DNA from: an uncultured Pelagibacteraceae bacterium
GTDB lineage: Bacteria > Pseudomonadota > Alphaproteobacteria > Pelagibacterales > Pelagibacteraceae
NCBI GenBank assembly: GCA_902565325.1
Contig: CACFEM010000010.1
Span: forward strand, 1 to 24,889
DNA: 24,889 nucleotides
Direction of reading: 5' to 3'
This document shows positions 1 to 7,944 of this stretch, piece by piece. The notes below the pieces were generated by a model, which was not told the origin of the DNA, ran no database searches, and saw only the letters and a list, made by a program, of their open reading frames with translations. Position numbers and translations under genes: made by a program. Positions within the stretch are counted from its first letter, which is position 1. Every line of letters starts with the position of its first letter.

Positions 1-270
1 AAAAACCATACCAATTTTTTCTCTTAATCTAACTACATCACAACTCTTATCATTAATATCAAAATCATTGATTATAATCTGACCTTTTACTCGACATATA
101 TCAATAACGTCATTCATTCGATTTAGACATCTTAAAAAAGTAGATTTACCACAACCTGAAGGCCCAATTAGTGCTGTAACCTGATTTTCTTCAATATCTA
201 AGTTTATATTGAATAGAGCTTGTTTTTTTCCATAGAAAACATCTACATTTTTTGAATTTATCTTTATCAT
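1..270 (-). CDS. pstB: PstB, phosphate ABC transporter ATP-binding protein (partial, N-terminal 90 residues)
   Basis: This is the cytoplasmic ATPase that powers high-affinity phosphate import by PstSCAB. The gene runs off the left edge, so only the first 90 codons are present. They begin [19 protein letters not shown] and contain the Walker A sequence GPSGCGKST followed by [10 protein letters not shown], a stretch characteristic of PstB rather than of other ABC ATPases. The Q-loop begins just at the edge (GMVF). Signature and Walker B motifs lie outside the window. The ATG follows the pstA stop by a single base, and a GGAG five bases before the ATG lies inside the end of pstA, so translation is probably coupled. 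In the usual alphaproteobacterial order phoU and phoB would follow, beyond the window. Confidence 0.95.
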   Translation of the reverse strand, partial: MIKINSKNVDVFYGKKQALFNINLDIEENQVTALIGPSGCGKSTFLRCLNRMNDVIDICRVKGQIIINDFDINDKSCDVVRLREKIGMVF

Positions 271-271
271 C

Positions 272-1540
272 TTAACTCCATTTTTTTTCAAATTTATGTC
301 TAATTATTTGTGCAAACAAATTCATTATAATTAAAAATCCCAATAGGACCATAATACAAGCAGAAACTTTCTCGACAAAACCTCTTTCAGCGCTCTCTGC
401 CCATATATAAATTTGTACCGGCAAACTTGCAGCTGGATCTAAAGGTGATCCTGGAATTGTATTTACAAAAGCTACCATACCAATCAATATCAAAGGAGCG
501 GTTTCACCTAAAGCTTGAGCCAAGCCAATAATTGTACCAGATAAAGTCCCTGGCATAGACAATGGCACTGTATGATGCATTGTAGTTTGCATTTTACTAG
601 CGCCCATTGCAAGTGCAGCCTCTCTTATACTTGGAGGAACTGCTTTTAAAGATGCTCTACAAGCAATAATTATTGTTGGCAATGTCATCAACGATAAAGT
701 TATTCCACCAACTAAAGGCGTTGATCTAGGTAACTGAAATACAGCCAGCAAAATACCTAGTCCCAAAAGACCAAAAACAATTGATGGGACTGCTGCTAAG
801 TTATTTATATTTACCTCAATAAAATCAGTAAATCTATTTTTTGGTGCGAATTCCTCTAAATAAATAGCTGCTAGCACTGCAACAGGAAATGCAATAACTA
901 AACAAACTAAAATAGAAAAAATCGATCCCATAAATGAGCTTGCTATACCAGCTAATTCAGCTTCTCTTGAATCAGGGTATGTAAAAAAACTTAAATTGAA
1001 TTTACTTTCAACTCTTCCCTGTTCTACAAGTTGATCAAAAATCTTTAATTGATAATCTGTAACTCTTCTTTGATCTTCAGGTAAATCCCTTGGATAATTG
1101 CCTTTGAATACTTGATCTAAATCATCTGAAGCAGTTAAATAAACATCTTTAGTTTTTCCAATTAATGAAGGGTCATTTAAAAGCTCCCTTTTAATCTCTC
1201 TTTCAAAAAAGTAAGAGACCATTCGCTTCAGATCATTTTGTTGTTTTTCTGATGCACTTTTATCTAAATCAAACATTGTTTGCAAAGCTAGATCAAAATA
1301 ATCTGCATCCTTTAAGTCTTCTTTAGAAGGATTTTCGTCAAGGTACATGGTTTCAGCATCAAAGGTGACTGGCACAATCAACCAAGTTTTCTGAAACGCT
1401 GTATAGCCAGTAGAAAAGATTTTAAAAATAAAAATTGTTAAAAACAAAAGAGCTAAAAAAATTGCGCTTTTCCCGTAAAATTGAAATCTTTTTTCTGCCC
1501 TATATCTAGAATTTAGGAGTTTTTCTTTATTTTTATTCAT
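272..1540 (-). CDS. pstA: PstA, phosphate ABC transporter permease
   Basis: One of the two inner-membrane subunits that form the phosphate channel with PstC. I take the ATG at 1540 (422 residues, MNKNKEKLL...) instead of the upstream in-frame TTG at 1564, because AGGGAAAA sits at normal spacing before the ATG and the overlap with pstC falls to 8 bases. One membrane segment near residues 20-45 is followed by a periplasmic region of about 150 residues, then the permease domain with about five helices. The EAA loop reads [15 protein letters not shown] and is followed by [11 protein letters not shown]. The protein is about 120 residues longer than the enterobacterial one. The extra part resembles the extension common in alphaproteobacterial PstA (DUF3333), which is known of the family and not tested here. 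It lies between pstC and pstB in the operon. Confidence 0.95.
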   Translation of the reverse strand: MNKNKEKLLNSRYRAEKRFQFYGKSAIFLALLFLTIFIFKIFSTGYTAFQKTWLIVPVTFDAETMYLDENPSKEDLKDADYFDLALQTMFDLDKSASEKQQNDLKRMVSYFFEREIKRELLNDPSLIGKTKDVYLTASDDLDQVFKGNYPRDLPEDQRRVTDYQLKIFDQLVEQGRVESKFNLSFFTYPDSREAELAGIASSFMGSIFSILVCLVIAFPVAVLAAIYLEEFAPKNRFTDFIEVNINNLAAVPSIVFGLLGLGILLAVFQLPRSTPLVGGITLSLMTLPTIIIACRASLKAVPPSIREAALAMGASKMQTTMHHTVPLSMPGTLSGTIIGLAQALGETAPLILIGMVAFVNTIPGSPLDPAASLPVQIYIWAESAERGFVEKVSACIMVLLGFLIIMNLFAQIIRHKFEKKWS

Positions 1541-2918
1541 ATTTTTCCCTATATTTTTTAACAACTCTTAAAGCAAAAATATTTAAACTAAGTGTTACCA
1601 AAAATAATGTCATACCTAGTGCAAATGCTGCCTGGGTTTTAGGATCTCCAAAGGCCTGATCTCCAATTAATATTACGACAATTTGAGCAGTGATAGTTGA
1701 GGTAGATTCTAAAGGGTTAAATGTTAAGTTGGCTGCAAGGCCAGAAGCCATAACTACAATCATTGTTTCTCCAACAGCTCTAGAAACACCTAACAAGATA
1801 GAACCAACAATTCCTGGTAATGCTGCTGGAAAAATAACTTTTTTTATTGTTTCTGATTTAGTAGCCCCCATTGCATAACTACCATCTCTTAAACCTTGGG
1901 GAACACTAGTAATAACATCATCACTCAAACTAGATATAAACGGAATAATCATTATCCCCATTACACCCCCTGCAGCTAGAGCACTCTCTGCAGATACTTC
2001 TAATCCCATTGCCGTTCCTATATCTTTAAGGAATGGTCCAACTGTTAAAGCTGCAAAAAAACCATAAACTACAGTTGGTATGCCTGCTAAAATTTCAATT
2101 AAAGGTTTTGCATATTGTCTTACTTTAGTTGAAGCGTATTCAGCTAAATAAATTCCACTCATCAATCCAATTGGTATAGCAACACACATTGCAATTAATG
2201 CTATAAAAAATGTTCCGGCAAAAATTGGTACAGCCCCAAATGTGTCAGAATACATTGATGGATCCAAAGGCTCAGAAGCATCTCTCACAAATGCTTTAGC
2301 TGGATACCAATGAGTTCCAAAAATAAAATCAAACAAGGGAATTACTTTAAAAAAATCGATAGTTTGAAATATTAATGAAAAAACAATTCCAATAGTTGTT
2401 AATATAGCTGCCAAAGAAGCTGTAAATAAAACAGCATTTAAAAATTTTTCAACCGGTTCTCTTGTTCTATTGTTTGAAGAAATTCTTTTATAACCATAAA
2501 CTATAGAAGCTATAATTATTGCCAAAATTAAAACAACTTTAGAGTTTTGGGCTATAGATCGAAGATTTAAATATTTTTCTGCAGATGTTTCAAGATAAGG
2601 AGTAATTTCTCCACTAAACTGGCCACGAGATAATGATTTAGTTTTTTCATAAATTAGATTTAACTCATCATCAAGATATCCTTGATTGCTATAATCACTT
2701 AAAATTATTAACTTAACTATACTCGGCTCAAATATTGCCCATAAAGAATAAATAATAAAAGCGGGTATTGCGCACCATATTGCTAAATAATATCCATAAA
2801 ATTGTGGAAGTGCTGTTAATCTAGTATTTGTTGCTTGAATTGAATAGGCTTTTTTTCTTCCAAAATAGTAACTAGTAAAACCAAGAAGGACTATAAAGAT
2901 GAATATGACTAAGTTCAA
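1533..2918 (-). CDS. pstC: PstC, phosphate ABC transporter permease
   Basis: Partner permease of PstA in the inner membrane. It has 461 residues, against roughly 320 in enterobacteria. The first helix is near residues 2-18. A second hydrophobic pair and a periplasmic loop of about 75 residues precede the conserved transport domain, which starts near residue 225. The EAA loop is YAMGATKSETIKKV, followed by VSRAVGETMIV, typical of PstC. The start codon is TTG at 2918. It is supported by AGGAG at 2924-2928 with a five-base spacer and by the absence of a suitable ATG or GTG close by. The stop overlaps the start of pstA. An intrinsic hairpin lies between this gene and pstS upstream, so pstC probably depends on readthrough from the pstS promoter. 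Confidence 0.94.
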   Translation of the reverse strand: MNLVIFIFIVLLGFTSYYFGRKKAYSIQATNTRLTALPQFYGYYLAIWCAIPAFIIYSLWAIFEPSIVKLIILSDYSNQGYLDDELNLIYEKTKSLSRGQFSGEITPYLETSAEKYLNLRSIAQNSKVVLILAIIIASIVYGYKRISSNNRTREPVEKFLNAVLFTASLAAILTTIGIVFSLIFQTIDFFKVIPLFDFIFGTHWYPAKAFVRDASEPLDPSMYSDTFGAVPIFAGTFFIALIAMCVAIPIGLMSGIYLAEYASTKVRQYAKPLIEILAGIPTVVYGFFAALTVGPFLKDIGTAMGLEVSAESALAAGGVMGIMIIPFISSLSDDVITSVPQGLRDGSYAMGATKSETIKKVIFPAALPGIVGSILLGVSRAVGETMIVVMASGLAANLTFNPLESTSTITAQIVVILIGDQAFGDPKTQAAFALGMTLFLVTLSLNIFALRVVKKYREKYE

Positions 2919-2951
2919 AGAATCTCCTAATGTTTTACTTTACACCTTCTT

Positions 2952-2979
2952 AAAAAAAAGGGGTCTAAAAAGACCCCTT
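2952..2979 (-). terminator. Intercistronic hairpin with U-run between pstS and pstC
   Basis: On the minus strand AAGGGGTCT and AGACCCCTT form a perfect 9-bp stem (2958-2966 with 2971-2979) around a four-base loop. The stem runs into eight consecutive T on the transcript sense. This is a textbook intrinsic terminator shape, placed 25 bases after the pstS stop. Because pstC, pstA and pstB lie downstream without another visible promoter, it more likely acts as a partial terminator and 3'-end protector that lets pstS outnumber the permease. Confidence 0.9.
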
Positions 2980-3004
2980 AATTTTAACTTATTAAACAAT
3001 CTTA

Positions 3005-4036
3005 TTAGTCAGCCATTGCCACAAGGTCTTTTGCATTAGTTCTAGTTGTCTTATACAACTTCTTATCTAATGGTACTAAACCAATGTCAGCCAAATAGCC
3101 GTTTTTACCTATAGCTTTAGTTGTAGTGAATTCTTTTACAAATTCATGTAATCCAGGGATAACACCAACGTGAGCTTTTTTCACATAGAAAAATAATGGT
3201 CTTGCAACTGCATAACTATAGTCTTGAATACTTTCTAGAGATGGTTGACCGCCATCAATGCTAGCAGCTTGCAATTTATCTTTAGCAGCTAAGAAATAAC
3301 TAAAACCAAAGAAACCAAACATATCTTTATCAGCTACTAATTTTTGGATGATTAAACTATCGTTCTCACCAACTTCAATAGCAGCACCATCTTCTCTGTA
3401 AAGTTTTTGAGGTTTTTTGTATTTTTTATTTCCAGCCTCATAACCAGCTTTATAAAGAGCCTTAGCTTCTTTAGTCATACCTTTTTTCATTACTAAAGAA
3501 TTCCAAGCATCTCTTGTTCCAGAAGTTCCTGGAGGGATCATTACAGAAATCTTCTGCTTAGGTAGACTTGGATCAATTTGGTCCCAAGTTTTATAGATAT
3601 TTGGAACTAATTTACCATCAACAACTGTATGTGCAGCTAATGCTAAATATAATTGCTCTTTAGTAAAGTTTACTGGTTTTGCATCTTTACTATAAGCTAA
3701 TGTAATACCATCGTTACCAACAACGATTTCTACTATTTCATTAACTCCATTTTTTTTACATAGAGCTTTTTCTGAATCTTTCATAGCTCTTGATGCATTT
3801 GTAATATCTGGATGTTGCTCACCAACACCAGCACAGAATAGTTTAGCTCCTCCACCAGTACCAGTAGACTCGATTACAGGAGTTTTAAATCCTGAACCAC
3901 CGAATCTTTCAGCAACAACAGTCGCGTAAGGGAATACTGTAGATGAACCAACTATTTTAATTTGATCTCTTGCTTGAGCAACTGTCGCAATTGTTAAAGC
4001 AACAAGCGAAGCAATTATTATAGTTAGTTTTTTCAT
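3005..4036 (-). CDS. pstS: PstS, periplasmic phosphate-binding protein
   Basis: Periplasmic receptor that captures orthophosphate and hands it to PstCA. I place the start at the ATG at 4036 (343 residues, MKKLTIIIASLVALTIA). The ATG at 4054 would add six residues, but AAAGGA sits about nine bases before the inner ATG and the inner start gives a clean signal peptide ending VAQA before RDQIKIVGSST. Family motifs are visible: IVGSSTVFPYATVVAERF at the mature N-terminus, ESTGTGGGAKLF, and PGTSGTRDAWNSLV in the phosphate site. Length fits the PstS family. A Pho box lies about 65 bases upstream of the chosen start, and a strong hairpin follows the stop, so this should be the most abundant product of the operon under phosphate stress. 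Confidence 0.96.
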   Translation of the reverse strand: MKKLTIIIASLVALTIATVAQARDQIKIVGSSTVFPYATVVAERFGGSGFKTPVIESTGTGGGAKLFCAGVGEQHPDITNASRAMKDSEKALCKKNGVNEIVEIVVGNDGITLAYSKDAKPVNFTKEQLYLALAAHTVVDGKLVPNIYKTWDQIDPSLPKQKISVMIPPGTSGTRDAWNSLVMKKGMTKEAKALYKAGYEAGNKKYKKPQKLYREDGAAIEVGENDSLIIQKLVADKDMFGFFGFSYFLAAKDKLQAASIDGGQPSLESIQDYSYAVARPLFFYVKKAHVGVIPGLHEFVKEFTTTKAIGKNGYLADIGLVPLDKKLYKTTRTNAKDLVAMAD

Positions 4037-4102
4037 TATCTTTAATCCTTTCATTGTTAATTAAAAGATTTCAGACTCGTATAAATTTATTGAATCTTTA
4101 AT

Positions 4103-4120
4103 ATTACAGAATTGTTACAG
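4103..4120 (-). promoter_or_regulatory. Pho box (PhoB binding site) upstream of pstS
   Basis: Read on the minus strand the site is CTGTAAC-AATT-CTGTAAT. Two 7-base direct repeats are separated by four bases, exactly the 11-base period of the PhoB box (consensus CTGTCAT repeats). A weaker third half-site, TTTTAAC, lies one period further upstream at 4125-4131. The polarity points to pstS. No convincing -10 hexamer follows at the expected distance, which is common for PhoB-activated promoters. Confidence 0.88.
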
Positions 4121-4141
4121 TTTTGTTAAAAAGGTAACTTT

Positions 4142-4750
4142 TTAGTTGTATTTCATTGAGATAATAATCTCATTATTTTCGGTTTCCAAACCACCTTTGC
4201 ATGAAACAGGATTAACATTATCCTTAAAAGCAAGTTCTGTTGTAGGTCTTAAAATAACTTCCAATTTCACAAGATTAACTAATTCCTCAAGAACACTTTG
4301 ATCGTAACGCCATCTAGGCCAACTACTTGGAGTTGAAAAAATAGATGTTAAATAGCTTGTTGCCATAGTAAATCTATAATTACTCATATTTTCATTTCTT
4401 AGTAAATGATCTCTGACAGAATTAAATATATTTCGACATCTAAATGAATCTGACATGTAGTTTTCTTTTTTTAAATTTTCATTTACGGGAATTGAAATAA
4501 TTAGATCTACTGAATTGTTTCGATATGAAGTGAGAACATCCATGTAAATATCTTCATATGGTACATCTTTGTGTTTTTTAATTTCAGGATAAGAGCTTTT
4601 TAAATCTTCTTGTAATCTAAAAATACCAATATCGAATACAGTTAATTGTTGATTCCTTAGAATTGTAGATATATCCGATGATATACTTTTAGTAATCATC
4701 GACATAAAAACAAATAAGATAATTAAAATACTATTCAATACCTTAATCAT
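4142..4750 (-). CDS. Hypothetical secreted protein between phoR and pstS
   Basis: I do not recognise this 202-residue protein. The first 25 residues form a hydrophobic signal-peptide-like segment (MIKVLNSILIILFVFMSM, then TKSISS), so the product is probably periplasmic or anchored by its N-terminus. The rest is mixed-charge and soluble-looking. Two cysteines remain in the mature part, near residues 103 and 183 (FRCRN and VSCKGG), and could form a disulfide. Aromatic and proline-rich STPSSWPRWRYDQ near residue 140 is the most distinctive stretch. No lipobox, enzyme motif or repeat is visible. The gene sits 94 bases after phoR and ends 21 bases before the pstS Pho box, in the same direction as both. 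No clear ribosome binding site precedes the ATG. Membership of the phosphate regulon is an inference from position only. Confidence 0.75.
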   Translation of the reverse strand: MIKVLNSILIILFVFMSMITKSISSDISTILRNQQLTVFDIGIFRLQEDLKSSYPEIKKHKDVPYEDIYMDVLTSYRNNSVDLIISIPVNENLKKENYMSDSFRCRNIFNSVRDHLLRNENMSNYRFTMATSYLTSIFSTPSSWPRWRYDQSVLEELVNLVKLEVILRPTTELAFKDNVNPVSCKGGLETENNEIIISMKYN

Positions 4751-4844
4751 ATTAAAAATTTAATTAAAATAGGATACGAATCAACAAAAGATTTGTTAAA
4801 TATTGATTGAATAAGAGCTAATTTTAAACAACTTTTTAAATTAA

Positions 4845-5993
4845 TTATTTTGTTGGAAGATATATTTTAATTTCAGTACCTTCATTAAGTTTACTAAGAA
4901 TCTCGTAATCACCTCTGTGTTGAGATATAATATGTTTCATGATAGCTAAACCTAAACCTGTGCCACCAACTTTTTTACTTTTTTCTGTATCTACTCTAAA
5001 AAATCTTTCAGTTATTCTTGGAATTAACTGTTGAGGTATTCCAATACCTTCATCTTTAATACTAATGACAATATTTTTACCAATTAATTTACCTTCACTA
5101 TTTTGACTTTTGACATATATATTTTTTCCACCTTGAGAATATTTAATTGAATTATCAATTAAATTTGAAAATACAGTTAACAATTTATCATTATCACCAA
5201 AAACTAAAGTTGGTTCAATAAGTTCAAGATGTAAATTAATTTTCTTTTTTTTAAGAATTAATTCAAAGTTACTTTTAATATTCTTAAAAATATCATTTAG
5301 ATTAATGATTTTATTTGGTTTAATGTGTTCTTCAAGCTCAATTCTGCTTAAAATCAATAAATCATTGATTAAGTTTTCCATTCTTAATACTTGATCAGAC
5401 ATGATAGACATAAATTTTTTTTGAGCCTCTTGGTCGTTTGAAGCTGGTCCAAGAATAGTCTCTAAAGAGCCTTTAATTGAAACTAAAGGTGTTCTTAATT
5501 CGTGACTCACATTAGCAACAAAATCAGTTTTTAATTTTTGTGCTTTTGTTATTTCTGTAAAATCTTTTAGAAACAATACAACTGAGTCTACTTCTGGAAA
5601 CAAATGAGTAGGTCCAGGAATAACATAAATTTTGTAAAGCTGATAAGATGGTAAATTAATTTCTACATTAACATTCTTTGTGGTTTGATCCTTGATAGCT
5701 TCGTCAATTGTTTCTAATAATTTTGTATCTCTTATTACACTTGAAATATTTTTATCAATTAAGTTTTCTCCAAAACGTTGTTTTGCACTTTTGTTAAGAT
5801 ATTTGATTAAGTTATATTTATCTAAGGCAAAAAATTGATCTTCTAATTCTTCAATAATTACTCTTTTTCCTAAATCATCTTTATTGGCCTTATTTACAAC
5901 TGGAGCTGTATTTTCTGGCTTAATATTTTTTTTAAATAAAAAATATACTAAAATAATTATTACAACTATGAGTATCAACTCTGTCCAAAACAT
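4845..5993 (-). CDS. phoR: PhoR-type phosphate-regulon sensor histidine kinase
   Basis: Membrane histidine kinase expected to phosphorylate PhoB when phosphate is scarce, under control of the Pst complex. Its 382 residues show one N-terminal membrane helix (about 4-22) and no large periplasmic domain, as in PhoR. A PAS-like segment covers about 48-150, followed by the HisKA box NVSHELRTPLVSIKGS with phospho-acceptor His164. The ATPase domain has the N-box DNSIKYSQGG, the G1 box DEGIGIPQ and the G2 box GGTGLGLAIMKH. The gene lies on the pst side of the block and 34 bases after agt, so it may be co-transcribed with plcP-agt. That would place the sensor under PhoB feedback. The cognate phoB is not in the window. 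Naming rests on architecture plus the pst neighbourhood. Confidence 0.9.
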   Translation of the reverse strand: MFWTELILIVVIIILVYFLFKKNIKPENTAPVVNKANKDDLGKRVIIEELEDQFFALDKYNLIKYLNKSAKQRFGENLIDKNISSVIRDTKLLETIDEAIKDQTTKNVNVEINLPSYQLYKIYVIPGPTHLFPEVDSVVLFLKDFTEITKAQKLKTDFVANVSHELRTPLVSIKGSLETILGPASNDQEAQKKFMSIMSDQVLRMENLINDLLILSRIELEEHIKPNKIINLNDIFKNIKSNFELILKKKKINLHLELIEPTLVFGDNDKLLTVFSNLIDNSIKYSQGGKNIYVKSQNSEGKLIGKNIVISIKDEGIGIPQQLIPRITERFFRVDTEKSKKVGGTGLGLAIMKHIISQHRGDYEILSKLNEGTEIKIYLPTK

Positions 5994-6027
5994 GGATATG
6001 TTTTAACAAATGTAATGAATATTGTCT

Positions 6028-7035
6028 TTAATAATTAGGTGAAATATTTTCAAAAAATATTTTTGCTGTTTCTTCCCATGAATATTTTTTTGCAAAATCA
6101 CGACAATCTTGGCGACTTACCTTCAAAGCTTTTAAAGCAGAAGCCTTCAAATCATAATCTAAAGTATCAATATTAGTTCCACCTAATATATCTTTAGGTC
6201 CTGGCACTGGATAAGCTGCAACTGGTGTACCACAATTTAATGATTCCAAAACAACAATACCAAATGTATCAGTTTTACTAGGGAAAACAAAAACGTCTGA
6301 TGATGCAAAATGAGATGCTAATTCTCCATTAGTCTTTTCACCTAAAAAAATATCATTTGGAAATTTTTTTTTCAAATTGTTTAGATCTGGACCTTTTCCA
6401 ATAATAACTTTAGTACCTTCAAGATCGAGATCTAAAAATGCTTTAATATTTTTTTCAACTGCAATCCTACCAACATATATCCATATAGGTCTTTTGTAAG
6501 GTAAGTCTCTCTTAATGGGGTTTTTAAACGCGCCATGATTACCTCCCCTGGTCCATGTAACCATTTTATTGTTATCAACACCTAATGCAATTAACTCTTC
6601 ACGCATCGATTCTGTTGTCACTAAAATTCTTTCAGCTTTATTATGAAAATTACATAAAAATTTTTCTGACCATTTAGCTGGAATGATAGGCATATAAAGT
6701 TTCATATATTTATCAAATCTTGTATGAAAACTTGTTGTAAACTTTAAACCTTTTTTAATACAATGTCTTCTTGCCATAAAACCAAGAGGCCCTTCTGTTG
6801 CAATGTGTATTGCATCAGGTTTAATTGAATTGATTAAATTACTTACACGAGGCCAAACATTTAAAGATAATCTAATTTCATTATATTTGGGCATAGGTAC
6901 AGTCAGAAATTGTTGAGGTGTAATATATTCAATAGTGTGACCTTGTGATTTAAGTATTTCACCTGTTTGATGGAGAGTTCTTACTACACCATTAACTTGC
7001 GGGTAATAAGCATCAGTAACTATTAATATTTTCAT
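6028..7035 (-). CDS. agt: GT4 glycosyltransferase, probable diacylglycerol glycosyltransferase (Agt)
   Basis: A 335-residue GT-B fold enzyme of family GT4. The N-terminal half begins MKILIVTDAYYPQVNGVVRTL. The C-terminal donor-binding half carries IWIYVGRIAVEKNIKAFL and the sugar-nucleotide motif FPSKTDTFGIVVLES followed by CGTPVAAYPVPGP, with Asp in place of the first Glu of the common E-x7-E motif. Enzymes of this type beside plcP are known to transfer glucose or glucuronate to diacylglycerol, making glycolipids that replace phospholipids during phosphate starvation. No membrane helix is visible, so it would act at the inner face of the membrane. It starts 3 bases after the plcP stop, so the two are surely one operon. 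The substrate is inferred from context. Another lipid or cell-surface acceptor is possible. Confidence 0.82.
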   Translation of the reverse strand: MKILIVTDAYYPQVNGVVRTLHQTGEILKSQGHTIEYITPQQFLTVPMPKYNEIRLSLNVWPRVSNLINSIKPDAIHIATEGPLGFMARRHCIKKGLKFTTSFHTRFDKYMKLYMPIIPAKWSEKFLCNFHNKAERILVTTESMREELIALGVDNNKMVTWTRGGNHGAFKNPIKRDLPYKRPIWIYVGRIAVEKNIKAFLDLDLEGTKVIIGKGPDLNNLKKKFPNDIFLGEKTNGELASHFASSDVFVFPSKTDTFGIVVLESLNCGTPVAAYPVPGPKDILGGTNIDTLDYDLKASALKALKVSRQDCRDFAKKYSWEETAKIFFENISPNY

Positions 7036-7038
7036 TTT

Positions 7039-7845
7039 TTAGGAGGCTTTTTTGAAGGAAGTGAACTTGTCTTTATCAATATTTTCTGAAATATATTCTT
7101 TTCTTTTTTTATCCCAATAAATTATCTCAAAAGTTCCATCATATTTTTCTGTTAATGCTGTACAAGACTCAACCCAATCACCACAATTTAAATAATTCAC
7201 ACCATCAAGGTTTAAATTTTCGGCGTGATGGATGTGACCACAAATTATTCCATCAAATTTTTTTCTTTTTGCATATTTTGAAAGTGTGTTTTCATATTCA
7301 CCTATATATTTGACAGCATTTTTTACCTTATATTTTAAAAATTTTGCCAAAGACCAATAGTCTTTACCTCTCAACTTTCTAAAGAAATTTATAATAATAT
7401 TAATTTTAAGTAATAATTCATATGCAATAGCTCCTAATTTAGATAGCCATTTTGCATGTTTCATTACTCCGTCCCAAGCATCACCATGAACAACTAGATA
7501 TTTTTTTCCTAACTGTGTTTCATGAATAACTCTATTTACAATTTTAATATCACCCAAATGCATTGGGATAAATTTTCTAAACACCTCGTCATGATTACCA
7601 ATAATGTAAAATACTTTTGTCCCGTGCCTTGCTTTTCTTAATATTTTTTGAATGACATCATTGTGCTCTTGAGGCCAATAGAAACTCTTTTGCATAGCCC
7701 AAACATCGATTATGTCTCCAACCAAATAAAGATTTTCAGATCTTGAATTTTTGAAAAATTCTAGAAGCTTGCCTGCTTGACAACCTTTAGTACCAAGATG
7801 TACATCAGATATGAATATACTCTTATATTTTAATAGTGGGGCCAT
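7039..7845 (-). CDS. plcP: PlcP-type phospholipase C (metallophosphoesterase, COG2908-like)
   Basis: A 268-residue calcineurin-like phosphoesterase with all metal-binding motifs present: SDVHLGT (Asp14, His16), VGDIIDVW (Asp44, Asp47), IGNHDE (Asn84, His85), VVHGD (His120) and CGHIHH (His204, His206). In its family the near relatives are LpxH (UDP-2,3-diacylglucosamine hydrolase) and PlcP, which removes the phosphorylated head group from membrane phospholipids to give diacylglycerol. The neighbouring glycosyltransferase, phoR, pst and Pho box favour PlcP. The basic, hydrophobic patch around residues 140-160 could help it sit on the membrane. AAAGG precedes the ATG by about nine bases. It is the first gene of a plcP-agt(-phoR) operon, divergent from a diacylglycerol-kinase-like gene. 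LpxH remains the alternative. Confidence 0.82.
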   Translation of the reverse strand: MAPLLKYKSIFISDVHLGTKGCQAGKLLEFFKNSRSENLYLVGDIIDVWAMQKSFYWPQEHNDVIQKILRKARHGTKVFYIIGNHDEVFRKFIPMHLGDIKIVNRVIHETQLGKKYLVVHGDAWDGVMKHAKWLSKLGAIAYELLLKINIIINFFRKLRGKDYWSLAKFLKYKVKNAVKYIGEYENTLSKYAKRKKFDGIICGHIHHAENLNLDGVNYLNCGDWVESCTALTEKYDGTFEIIYWDKKRKEYISENIDKDKFTSFKKAS

Positions 7846-7859
7846 TAAAAAAACCTTTT

Positions 7860-7877
7860 TTGTAACACAACTGTAAC
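7860..7877 (+). promoter_or_regulatory. Pho box in the plcP / kinase divergent gap
   Basis: The plus strand reads TTGTAAC-ACAA-CTGTAAC, two 7-base direct repeats with a four-base spacer, matching the pstS site in form and nearly in sequence. Its polarity points to the kinase-like gene that starts 68 bases downstream. Ten bases after the box is TATTTC, a weak -10 candidate. The box lies only 14 bases before the plcP ATG, which is too close for a normal minus-strand promoter built on this box. Confidence 0.82.
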
Positions 7878-7908
7878 TCGAATCATCTATTTCTTATTTC
7901 ATTGAAAT

Positions 7909-7937
7909 GTTAAGGATTTATTAAAATTTAATTACGA
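7909..7937 (-). promoter_or_regulatory. Possible degenerate Pho half-site array facing plcP
   Basis: On the minus strand three heptamers at exact 11-base spacing read TCGTAAT, TTTTAAT and CCTTAAC (7931-7937, 7920-7926, 7909-7915). Each matches the local half-site CTGTAAY at five of seven positions and all share TAAY. The last lies 63 bases before the plcP ATG, a more sensible promoter distance than the plus-strand box. In AT-rich DNA such matches can occur by chance, so this is tentative. Confidence 0.3.
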
Positions 7938-7944
7938 AAAAATT

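Noticed and set aside
7039..7845. Calling the metallophosphoesterase LpxH
   Set aside because: The motif set is shared by LpxH and PlcP, but the three-base spacing to a GT4 glycosyltransferase and the Pho-box and phoR-pst setting favour PlcP. It is not excluded by sequence alone.
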